NCBI GenBank assembly: GCA_038326615.1
Contig: JBBQKF010000072.1
Coordinates: 1-16,093 of the forward strand
DNA length: 16,093 nt
Source: JBBQKF01 sp038326615
Lineage (GTDB): Bacteria; Bacillota; Clostridia; Saccharofermentanales; UBA5734
Direction of reading: 5' to 3'
The notes under the pieces: model-generated
Database searches by the model: none
The model's input: the letters and a program-made list of their open reading frames with translations, nothing else
What the model was told of the DNA's origin: nothing
Made by a program: the position numbers and the translations under genes
Shown: positions 7,078 through 14,378 of the stretch, piece by piece
Layout of the letters: each line of letters starts with the position of its first letter
How positions within the stretch are numbered: the first letter of the stretch is position 1

Positions 7078-8133
7078 ATGATAGATAATAAATATGCAGC
7101 TGTGATTGTTGGATTTGGAGGAATGGGAAACTGGCACAGAGAAATTCTTGCTGATTTTGAAAATATCTTTTGTGCAGGCACATTCGACATAAGCCTAGAT
7201 CGGCAGGAAGTGGCATCGCAACTTGGGTTACACGCTTTTGCCTCCTTAAACGAGGTTCTCGAAGATGAAAAGATTGATATTATTGTAATTGCAACACCGA
7301 ATGATGTTCATAAGGAAATTGCATTAAAGGCAATGAATGCAGGCAAAAATGTTGTTTGCGAAAAGCCTGTAACTCTTAGTAGTAAAGATTTGCAGGATAT
7401 GATTGATTGTGCAAACAAAAATGAAGTTATGTTTACGGTACATCAGAACCGGCGCTGGGACGAAGATTTTCTAACAATGAAGAGAATTTATGACGAAGGG
7501 GTTCTTGGTGAGATTTTTAACATCGAATCAAGGGTTCACGGGTCAAGAGGTATTCCAGGGGACTGGCGCGGAACTAAAGAACAAGGCGGTGGTATGATTC
7601 TTGATTGGGGTGTTCATATCCTCGATCAGATTTTGCTTATGGTTCCAGAAAAAGTTAAGAGCGTTTATGCAAAGTTATATCACGTAACAAACGAAGAAGT
7701 TGATGATGGCTTCAAAATTATTCTTACTTTTGAGTTTGGGAAGACAGCACTTATGGAGGTTGGTACAAGCAATTTTATATCGCTTCCTAGATGGTATATG
7801 CAAGGAATAAATGGGACTGCGGTTATTGATGATTTTGGCTGCACAGGTAAAATCGTAAATATACAAAACTACGAAAAGCGCGAAGTAATTCCGGTTAAAA
7901 CTGCCGCAGGCCTTACAAAAACAATGGCACCTAGAACTGACGATACAATCTCAGAGGGTACTTTATCTGTGGTTAATGCAGACATTCATGATTTTTATAA
8001 AAACGTTGCAGCCTATATCGCCGGAAATGTTGATCACACATTTGTAAAACATAATGAGCTTTTGCGCTGCATGAAACTTATGGAAGCCGTTTTCGAATCA
8101 GATTTGAAAAACCAGGTTGTTTTATTTGAGTAG
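7078..8133 (+). CDS. Gfo/Idh/MocA-family NAD(P)-dependent sugar oxidoreductase (first copy)
   Basis: This 351-residue protein has an N-terminal Rossmann domain with GFGGMG at 12-17, then EKP at 95-97 with the catalytic Lys96, and LDWGVHILD with Asp176 and His180, which together form the usual Lys-Asp-His active site. The C-terminal half is the family's alpha/beta substrate domain. It should oxidise or reduce a ring hydroxyl or keto group of a sugar or cyclitol in the cytoplasm. The ATG follows the previous stop codon directly, with only GGTGGG (7067-7072) as a weak binding site, so the two genes are probably translated in step. It is clearly different from the second dehydrogenase at 8195, for example VHGSRGIPGDWRG here against RRRAVPTWGVF there, so it is not a recent duplicate. 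Confidence 0.92.
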   Translation: MIDNKYAAVIVGFGGMGNWHREILADFENIFCAGTFDISLDRQEVASQLGLHAFASLNEVLEDEKIDIIVIATPNDVHKEIALKAMNAGKNVVCEKPVTLSSKDLQDMIDCANKNEVMFTVHQNRRWDEDFLTMKRIYDEGVLGEIFNIESRVHGSRGIPGDWRGTKEQGGGMILDWGVHILDQILLMVPEKVKSVYAKLYHVTNEEVDDGFKIILTFEFGKTALMEVGTSNFISLPRWYMQGINGTAVIDDFGCTGKIVNIQNYEKREVIPVKTAAGLTKTMAPRTDDTISEGTLSVVNADIHDFYKNVAAYIAGNVDHTFVKHNELLRCMKLMEAVFESDLKNQVVLFE

Positions 8134-8194
8134 AGAAAATTATTTAAATAATCAAAATAATCAATATGATTAAAATTCAGGAGGAATTTGTAAA

Positions 8195-9295
8195 ATGAAA
8201 ACACTAAAAATTGGTATAATCGGATGTGGTGGAATAGCAATGATGAAACACCTTCCTGCCCTCAAAAACATCAAGGAAGTAGAAATTGTAGCCTTTTGCG
8301 ACATTATCCCCGAAAAAGCAAAGACTGCAGCAGAAAAATTTGGAACATCCAATGCCCGGGTTTACGAAGGCCATGAAGAACTTCTAAAAAACGAGAAACT
8401 TGATATTGTTCACATATGCACACCAAATAAATCTCATAGTGAAATTACAGTTCATGCGATGGAGAGTGGATGTCATGTAATGTGCGAAAAACCGATGGCT
8501 ATAAACGAGCAGGAAGCTAAAAGAATGCTCGACGCTGCTACAAGGACTGGTAAAAAACTGACAATAGGATATCAAAACAGATACCGTCCTGATTCACAAT
8601 ACCTTAAAGCAGAATGTGACAAAGGTGTTTTAGGTGAGATTTATTATGCCAAGGCACATGCAATCAGACGTCGCGCCGTTCCTACATGGGGCGTTTTCCT
8701 AAATGAAGAAGAACAAGGCGGCGGACCGCTTGTAGATATCGGGACGCATGCTCTTGATCTTACATTATGGATGATGAACAATTACAAACCCAGGTACTGT
8801 GTTGGACAAACTTTTCATAAACTTAATGATCATCAAGGCAATTCCGGAAATGCATGGGGAAACTGGGAGATTTCAGATTTTACAGTTGAAGACTCCGCTT
8901 TTGGGTTCGTTGTTATGGAAAATGGAGCTGTTATAAATCTTGAAGCATCATGGGCACTTAATTCTCTGGATGTTCAGGAAGCTGCTTGCACACTTTGCGG
9001 AACGAAAGCTGGTGCCGATATGAAAGATGGACTAAGAATCAATGGTGTCGAAAACAACCGCCAGTATGTAACCAAGCCATCTTTTGAAGCGGGTGGAGTT
9101 GCTTTTAATTCGTGCGAAGGTGGTGACAAAGATTTCCATATTGAAGCAAGGCAGTGGATTATGTCTGTTTTAAATGACACCGAACCATGCGTTTCTCCAA
9201 ATCAGGCCTATGTGGTTTCTGCGATTCTTGACGGTATTTACAAGTCTGCTAAATCAGGAAAACCTTTCTATTTTCTAAACGATGAGAACAATTAG
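8195..9295 (+). CDS. Gfo/Idh/MocA-family NAD(P)-dependent sugar oxidoreductase (second copy)
   Basis: This 366-residue protein has the same fold as its neighbour: a Rossmann motif GCGGIA at 10-15, EKP with Lys99, and VDIGTHALD with Asp181 and His185. Its QNRYRPDSQYLK and RRRAVPTWGVF stretches are typical of the branch of the family acting on glycosides or keto-sugars. A strong ribosome binding site, AGGAGG (8179-8184), lies 10 nt before the ATG, unlike the first copy. A pair of such enzymes beside a TIM-barrel partner suggests separate oxidation and reduction steps, or one step on each of two intermediates. Which cofactor and which carbon are involved cannot be seen. Confidence 0.92.
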   Translation: MKTLKIGIIGCGGIAMMKHLPALKNIKEVEIVAFCDIIPEKAKTAAEKFGTSNARVYEGHEELLKNEKLDIVHICTPNKSHSEITVHAMESGCHVMCEKPMAINEQEAKRMLDAATRTGKKLTIGYQNRYRPDSQYLKAECDKGVLGEIYYAKAHAIRRRAVPTWGVFLNEEEQGGGPLVDIGTHALDLTLWMMNNYKPRYCVGQTFHKLNDHQGNSGNAWGNWEISDFTVEDSAFGFVVMENGAVINLEASWALNSLDVQEAACTLCGTKAGADMKDGLRINGVENNRQYVTKPSFEAGGVAFNSCEGGDKDFHIEARQWIMSVLNDTEPCVSPNQAYVVSAILDGIYKSAKSGKPFYFLNDENN

Positions 9296-9382
9296 AATAT
9301 AAAACTCGCTTATGCTCAATAAATATACAGCTTGCTTTAAATCTTGATTTAATCGAACAACCACCATTAATATAAGGTTAGA

Positions 9383-9410
9383 TAGTTAGGTTGTATATAT
9401 TTACTAACTA
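9383..9410 (+). promoter_or_regulatory. Hairpin in the gap before the ThuA-like gene
   Basis: TAGTTAG (9383-9389) and CTAACTA (9404-9410) form a 7-bp stem with a 14-nt loop in the 169-nt gap between the second dehydrogenase and the ThuA-like gene. No T-run follows, so it is not a standard terminator. It may protect or process the mRNA. A small CCGA/TCGG stem follows near 9431-9442. Confidence 0.3.
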
Positions 9411-9464
9411 ACAAACTAGAGAAATAATTATCCGATTACTCGGAGAATATTAAAGGAGATTCAA

Positions 9465-10286
9465 ATGATAAGAGTAACAGTTTGGAACGAGTATAAAGGA
9501 CAGGATACTGATGAAGTAAAAAAGGTTTATCCGGAAGGAATTCATAAAGCGATTGAAGAATTCCTGAAAGTAAACCCTGATTTTGAGGTTCGTACAGCAA
9601 CACTTGACGAGCCTGAGAATGGTTTAAGTGATGAAGTTATTGAAAACACGGATGTTTTGCTTTGGTGGGGTCATATATGTCATGATCAAGTAAGTGATGA
9701 AGTCTGTGAAAGGGTTAGAAAAGCTGTGCTCAAAGGTATGGGCTTTATTCCGCTTCATTCTTCACATTATTCAAAGCCCTTTATAAGTTTAATGGGAACA
9801 TCCTGCTCGCTTAAATGGAGAGACCATGATTTTGAAAGGCTCTGGACGATAATGCCAACACACCCTATTGCCACCGGAGTGCCAGAACATGTTGAACTTG
9901 ATGAAGAAGAAATGTATGGCGAAAGATTTGACATTCCAACTCCTGACGACCTCGTTTTTATGGGTTGGTTTTCGGGTGGAGAGCTTTTTCGCTCAGGTTG
10001 TGTGTGGAATCGTGGGTATGGCAAAGTTTTCTATTTTCAGCCTGGACATGAAACAAATAAGGCTTTTCAGAACAAACACATACAAAGAATCATCAGTAAT
10101 GCAATATACTTTGTTGCACCGGATTTAAGGCTTGAGAAAATAGAAGCCCCTGAAGTTAGACCGTCTTATGAAGAGTTGAGGTTAGAGATTGTTGAATATA
10201 TGCATAAAGAAAAAGCATATACCGACACAATGCCAAATCAAGTTATCCCATATAGTTTATCAAAACAATTAAATGAATTAAAATAG
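9465..10286 (+). CDS. ThuA-like protein (trehalose-utilisation family)
   Basis: This 273-residue protein matches the ThuA family, which has a class I glutamine-amidotransferase-like fold. Recognisable segments are VTVWNEY at the start, DVLLWWGH (63-70), GFIPLHSSHYSK (93-104), PTHPI (131-135) and YFQPGHE (190-196). ThuA was first described beside the oxidoreductase ThuB in trehalose use through 3-keto sugars, and the family often sits next to Gfo/Idh/MocA genes, as here. It probably works on the keto-sugar made by the dehydrogenases. The biochemical role of many members is not settled. The start is firm, with AAAGGAG (9452-9458) 6 nt before the ATG. There is no signal peptide. No intrinsic terminator is visible between this gene and lon. 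Confidence 0.9.
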   Translation: MIRVTVWNEYKGQDTDEVKKVYPEGIHKAIEEFLKVNPDFEVRTATLDEPENGLSDEVIENTDVLLWWGHICHDQVSDEVCERVRKAVLKGMGFIPLHSSHYSKPFISLMGTSCSLKWRDHDFERLWTIMPTHPIATGVPEHVELDEEEMYGERFDIPTPDDLVFMGWFSGGELFRSGCVWNRGYGKVFYFQPGHETNKAFQNKHIQRIISNAIYFVAPDLRLEKIEAPEVRPSYEELRLEIVEYMHKEKAYTDTMPNQVIPYSLSKQLNELK

Positions 10287-10316
10287 CACTTGAATGTAGA
10301 GGCAGAAAACTTCACG

Positions 10317-10345
10317 CTGACAGCTTAGCAAAGGAATGGTATAAT
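10317..10345 (+). promoter_or_regulatory. Extended -10 sigma-A promoter of lon
   Basis: CTGACA (10317-10322) and TATAAT (10340-10345) are separated by exactly 17 nt, and TGG at 10337-10339 gives an extended -10 element. Transcription should start near 10352. No CtsR-type or CIRCE-type heat-shock site is seen around it. This start point would make the in-frame TTG at 10356 almost leaderless and favours the ATG at 10383. Confidence 0.8.
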
Positions 10346-10382
10346 TTAGAGTAGGTTGAAAAGCGAGGAGATTTATTTCAAA

Positions 10383-12866
10383 ATGATTAAAGAAACAAAA
10401 AATGCTAGTGCCAAGCTTAAGGCAAAAAAAGTAAATAAAAAGATTTCTGGTAAAAATATGGGTGCCATATCTAAAAGCTCTTATAGTATTGCAAAAACCA
10501 AGAAAAGTGTTAAAAAATCAGAAAGCAAGAACGAGGTGCTTTCTGATGGCAATATGGTGATGCCAATGATACCGCTTAAGGGGTTGTGTGTCTATCCTGG
10601 GATTTCACTTTCTTTTGACGTTGTAAGGGAAGGCTCTAAGCTTGCCCTCAAGAATTCTGAGAGAGAAGGCGAGTTTATTTTCGTTGGATCACAGAAGAAT
10701 ATTCACGAAAATTGGCCTGAAATTGATCAGATTAACGAAATTGGCTGTATTGTCAAAATTCGCCAGATTATAGAAATTCCTAATGGCTTTAAAGTAATTG
10801 CCGAAGGGCATTCTCGAGGGAAAATAAAGAACTGTATCGAAAAGGCACCTTTTTACATTGTTGAAGTTGAGGAACTTTCGACAAATGAAGATTACGAGGA
10901 TTCTTTTTTTCAGGCATACAAAAGAACTCTTGTTGTTGCTCTAGAAAACTACGGCGTTCTAAGTGGCAAAATCACTCCGGATATGGTTATGGCGCTTAGA
11001 AATGTTGAATCGCTTTCATTACTTTGCGATATGATTACATCTAACCTCAATTTTTCGTTTAGAGATAAGCAGAAAATCCTTGAACAACTTGATGTTATTG
11101 AAAGAGCCAAAGCTGTTATTGCACTTGTCGAAAAGGAAGCAGAGATTGCTTTTATCGAAAAAGGTATTATCGAAAAAGTCCGCAGTGCAATCGATAAAGG
11201 GCAAAAGGACTATTTTCTTAGAGAACAAATTAAAGTAATACAAGAAGAACTTGGTGACAAAATCGGCGTTCAGGAAGAAACTGCAAAATATACCGAGCAA
11301 CTAAATAAGCTAAACATCAAAGAAGAAATTAAAACGAAGATAGCAAAAGAAATCCAGCGAATAGCGTATCAGCCAATGGGGTCACCAGAATGGTCGTCTT
11401 TAAGGACGTATTTAGAAAATGTATTTGAGCTTCCATGGGGTAAACAGACTAAAGATAATTTGGAAATTCCGCAGGCACGCAAAATTCTTGACAAGGATCA
11501 TTATGGTTTGGAGAAAGTAAAAGAGAGAATTCTTGAATTTCTGGCAGTCCGCAAACTAAAGATCGAATCAGGCGTTTCAGGCTCAAAAGGTCCAATTCTT
11601 TGCCTTGTAGGTCCTCCGGGTGTTGGCAAAACTTCTATTGCTAAATCTCTTGCACAGGCATTAGGGAGAAAGTATATCCGCATGTCGCTTGGTGGTGTTC
11701 ACGACGAGGCTGAAATTCGCGGACATCGGAGAACTTATATCGGGTCAATGCCAGGAAGATTTATTCAGGCAATGAAGCAGGCGGGAACAGATAATCCGCT
11801 TATTTTACTTGATGAGATAGATAAACTAGGGAAAGACTATCGCGGTGACCCATCTTCGGCTCTTCTTGAAGTGCTGGATCCTGAGCAAAACAATACATTC
11901 AGGGATCATTACATTGAAGTTCCATATGACTTGTCAAATGTGCTTTTTATAACAACTGCAAACACTTGGGAAACAATACCTCAGGCGCTTCTTGACCGTA
12001 TGGAAATTGTTTCGCTTTCCGGATATACGCAGGAAGAAAAAGTTGAAATAGCTGTCCGTCACATTATTCCTAAGCAGATATCTGAGAATGCGCTTAAAAA
12101 GTCAAATATTAGTTTTACAAGAGAAGCTGTTCTCGATATAATCCAGTTTTACACAAGGGAATCCGGAGTGCGAGAGCTTGAACGTCAGATTTCAAAAGTT
12201 TGCCGCAAAGTCGCTATGCTGATGGGTGAAACTGGCGTTAAGAAAGTTTCCGTAACAGATAAAAAACTTGAGGAAATGATAGGCAAAAAAATATTCCGTC
12301 ACGACCTTGCATTTACAACTGATCAAATCGGTGTTGCAACTGGTCTTGCGTGGACACCATTTGGCGGAGACACACTTTCTATCGAAGTTACTTTGATGGA
12401 TGGAACTGGTAAAATCGAACTTACAGGTCAACTTGGAGATGTAATGCAGGAATCTGCGCGAATTGCAATTTCTTATGTTCGCAGCCATTGTGAAGAATTA
12501 GGACTTGATAAGGATGTAATACCAAAGAAAGATATCCACATTCATGTTCCCGCAGGGGCAACCCCTAAAGACGGGCCTTCTGCCGGAATAACGCTTACTA
12601 CAGCACTTGTTTCTGTTTTTACTGGCAAATCGGTAAAGTACAATATAGCAATGACAGGTGAAATGACACTTCGTGGAAGGGTTTTGCCAATAGGCGGACT
12701 TAAAGAGAAGCTTATTGCAGCCGTGAGAGCGGGAATTGATACTGTAATAATTCCTGCCGAAAACAAAAATGATCTCGAAGAACTCCCACAAAGTGTAAGA
12801 GAACAACTTGCTATTTACCCTGTAACGACAATTGAGGAAGTCCTTGCACAAGCAATACGCAGTTAG
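10383..12866 (+). CDS. lon: ATP-dependent protease Lon with a lysine-rich N-terminal extension
   Basis: Lon forms cytoplasmic hexamers that unfold and degrade damaged or regulatory proteins. From the ATG at 10383 the protein has 827 residues: a basic extension (1-57), the Lon N-terminal domain beginning near MPMIPLKGLCVYPG, the AAA+ module with Walker A GPPGVGKTS (410-418) and Walker B LLDEID, and the C-terminal protease domain with catalytic Ser733 (DGPSAG) and Lys774 (GGLKEKL). All key residues are intact. The start is chosen because GAGGAG (10365-10370) precedes it and the promoter start near 10352 leaves no binding site for the in-frame TTG at 10356. The extension has 16 lysines in its first 50 residues, which is unusual for Lon. 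A start near residue 58 would give a normal N-terminus, but has a poorer binding site. Confidence 0.95.
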   Translation: MIKETKNASAKLKAKKVNKKISGKNMGAISKSSYSIAKTKKSVKKSESKNEVLSDGNMVMPMIPLKGLCVYPGISLSFDVVREGSKLALKNSEREGEFIFVGSQKNIHENWPEIDQINEIGCIVKIRQIIEIPNGFKVIAEGHSRGKIKNCIEKAPFYIVEVEELSTNEDYEDSFFQAYKRTLVVALENYGVLSGKITPDMVMALRNVESLSLLCDMITSNLNFSFRDKQKILEQLDVIERAKAVIALVEKEAEIAFIEKGIIEKVRSAIDKGQKDYFLREQIKVIQEELGDKIGVQEETAKYTEQLNKLNIKEEIKTKIAKEIQRIAYQPMGSPEWSSLRTYLENVFELPWGKQTKDNLEIPQARKILDKDHYGLEKVKERILEFLAVRKLKIESGVSGSKGPILCLVGPPGVGKTSIAKSLAQALGRKYIRMSLGGVHDEAEIRGHRRTYIGSMPGRFIQAMKQAGTDNPLILLDEIDKLGKDYRGDPSSALLEVLDPEQNNTFRDHYIEVPYDLSNVLFITTANTWETIPQALLDRMEIVSLSGYTQEEKVEIAVRHIIPKQISENALKKSNISFTREAVLDIIQFYTRESGVRELERQISKVCRKVAMLMGETGVKKVSVTDKKLEEMIGKKIFRHDLAFTTDQIGVATGLAWTPFGGDTLSIEVTLMDGTGKIELTGQLGDVMQESARIAISYVRSHCEELGLDKDVIPKKDIHIHVPAGATPKDGPSAGITLTTALVSVFTGKSVKYNIAMTGEMTLRGRVLPIGGLKEKLIAAVRAGIDTVIIPAENKNDLEELPQSVREQLAIYPVTTIEEVLAQAIRS

Positions 12867-12897
12867 GTATATAAACATATTTATTTTGGAGGGAAAA

Positions 12898-14037
12898 ATG
12901 ATTTATAGAAAATTTGGAAACACAGGCGAAAACATATCAGTTCTTGGATTCGGATGCATGAGACTTCCTGAACTCGAAAATGAGGGAGTTTGGACAATTG
13001 ATGAAGAAAAAGCAATTCCTATGTTGAGGACTGCATATGAGAATGGCGTAAACTATTTTGACAGTGCTTTCTATTATTTGCATAGCAACAGCGAATATAT
13101 TATAGGGAAGGCTCTAAAACCTTATCGCGAAAAGGTTCTTCTGACATCAAAAATACCACTTGGTGATGAAGTAAAAGTACCTGGCGATTATCGAAAAATG
13201 CTTGAAACAACATTAAAAAGAATGGATACAGAGTATCTTGATTTTTATCATTTCTGGGGTATAAACAAAGAAGTTTTTGATCAAAAAATTATACCTTTAG
13301 GATTGCTTGATGAAGCTGTAAAAGCTAAGCAAGACGGACTTATCAGGCACATTTCTTTTTCTTTTCACGGAGCCTCGGAGGATATTAAATACATTATTGA
13401 TAAGGCGCCAATGATTGAAACTTTATTGGTTCAATACAACTTACTTGACCGCTCCTGTGAAGACGGAATTGCTTATGCTGCATCCAAAGGCGTTGGCGTT
13501 GTAGCGATGGGGCCTGTAGGAGGAGGAAGACTTGCAGCTCCTACTAATCTTTACCAGAAGCTCACAGGCAAAGCACCTGCTTCAACTTATGAACTTGCGT
13601 TTAAGTTTGTGCTTGGAAACCCCAACATCAGCTGTGCCCTATCTGGTATGGAAACTATGGAAATGTTAGAGAAAAATCTTAAAGTTACAAGTGAAGAAAT
13701 TGCCATTTCTGAGCAAGAATGGAAGCAAATTGCCAATTCTATGGACGAACTTAAGAAATTCAGTGAACTTTACTGCACAGGTTGTAATTATTGCCAACCA
13801 TGCCCTTCAGGGATTGATATTTCAAGAATTTTCAATATGTATACTTTTTATAATGTTTATGAACTCAAACAACTCGCGCATGATGATTTCATTGATTATT
13901 CAAGCGAAGCAAACAAAGGGAAAACTTCCAAAGACTGCATAGACTGTGGTCATTGTGAAGATAAATGCCCACAGAAAATACTCGTTCGCAAAGAGCTCGC
14001 AAGAGTGGAGGAAATTCTGGCGAAAGCATTGAAATAG
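12898..14037 (+). CDS. Aldo/keto reductase with C-terminal 4Fe-4S ferredoxin-like domain
   Basis: This 379-residue protein starts as an aldo/keto reductase: LGFGCMRLP, then the tetrad Asp55, a Tyr at 59 or 60, Lys85 and His118 (FYHFWG). It ends with two cysteine motifs, Cys293-296-299-302 (CTGCNYCQPCP) and Cys347-350-353-357 (CIDCGHCEDKCP), enough for two 4Fe-4S clusters. Such fusions are common in anaerobes and probably link NAD(P)H chemistry to ferredoxin-type electron transfer; the substrate is unknown. The start is the ATG at 12898 after GGAGGG (12888-12893), because MIYRKFGNTG is the usual N-terminus. The in-frame TTG at 12832 lies inside lon and adds an unrelated stretch. It follows lon by 31 nt with no terminator, so the two may share a transcript. 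Confidence 0.93.
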   Translation: MIYRKFGNTGENISVLGFGCMRLPELENEGVWTIDEEKAIPMLRTAYENGVNYFDSAFYYLHSNSEYIIGKALKPYREKVLLTSKIPLGDEVKVPGDYRKMLETTLKRMDTEYLDFYHFWGINKEVFDQKIIPLGLLDEAVKAKQDGLIRHISFSFHGASEDIKYIIDKAPMIETLLVQYNLLDRSCEDGIAYAASKGVGVVAMGPVGGGRLAAPTNLYQKLTGKAPASTYELAFKFVLGNPNISCALSGMETMEMLEKNLKVTSEEIAISEQEWKQIANSMDELKKFSELYCTGCNYCQPCPSGIDISRIFNMYTFYNVYELKQLAHDDFIDYSSEANKGKTSKDCIDCGHCEDKCPQKILVRKELARVEEILAKALK

Positions 14038-14053
14038 AGATAATGATTACCGA

Positions 14054-14096
14054 GTTAACCACTAAAACTTTAATACAACCGGTTGACGTTTTATAT
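14054..14096 (+). terminator. Weak candidate terminator after the aldo/keto reductase
   Basis: GTTAACC (14054-14060) can pair with GGTTGAC (14081-14087), with one G-U pair, around a 20-nt loop, and GTTTTATAT follows. It begins 16 nt after the stop codon. The large loop and broken U-tract make it a modest candidate. Confidence 0.3.
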
Positions 14097-14276
14097 TAGA
14101 AATTTAAGACTATAGCGTTTACTCAGTAGGACTAAATTGTTCTTACAAATACTATCAAAGAAAGTGGCTTACATTAATTTATCCACAGTTCGATTTGTAA
14201 TTGCTTATTTTTAGCGTGATTCTACAGAGTTTTTCAACCTTTACTGAGTTAACGCTATAGCCATTTTAGAAATTTA
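14096..14276. repeat. MITE-like element: 19-bp inverted repeats inside 11-bp direct repeats
   Basis: CTATAGCGTTTACTCAGTA (14110-14128) and TACTGAGTTAACGCTATAG (14242-14260) are inverted repeats matching at 18 of 19 positions, with 113 nt between them. TTAGAAATTTA occurs on both sides as a direct repeat (14096-14106 and 14266-14276), 3 and 5 nt outside the arms. Counted without the direct repeats, the unit is 159 bp and has no gene. The layout fits a small non-autonomous element with an 11-bp target duplication. A third related copy, TTACCGAGTTAAC (14047-14059), lies just outside and matches 14241-14253 at 12 of 13 positions. Confidence 0.6.
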
Positions 14277-14378
14277 GTGGCAAAAAATTACGAGGCGAGA
14301 GGATGGGTACAGAAATGGAGTGGAAGAAAAATAAATAATTAATCATTTACTATTTTGATTACGAGTTGGGGTGAAGGC

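Larger units (their letters stand above)
14038..14378. other. Gap between the reductase and addB, mostly a MITE-like repeat
   Basis: The gap holds the weak terminator at 14054-14096, a CAACCGGTTG palindrome (14076-14085), the repeat element at 14096-14276, and an 11-codon mini-ORF (14303-14338) preceded by GAGG. It ends with the addB ribosome binding site GGGGTG (14368-14373). No clear promoter for addB was found. Confidence 0.5.

Noticed and set aside
10356..10382. TTG at 10356 as the start of lon
   Set aside because: The promoter predicts RNA starting near 10352, leaving no ribosome binding site. GAGGAG at 10365-10370 serves the ATG at 10383.
12498..12878. Minus-strand ORF of 126 codons
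   Set aside because: It lies antisense to the conserved protease domain of lon and shows no recognisable family.
12832..12897. TTG at 12832 as the start of the aldo/keto reductase
   Set aside because: It overlaps the 3' end of lon and adds residues unlike the family. ATG at 12898 has GGAGGG and the usual N-terminus.
14179..14187. TTATCCACA, a consensus DnaA box
   Set aside because: Only one copy was noticed, with no cluster of boxes, no origin genes and a location inside the repeat element, so it is probably chance.
14303..14338. 11-codon mini-ORF before addB
   Set aside because: It is too short to support, and GAGG upstream is common in this purine-rich stretch.
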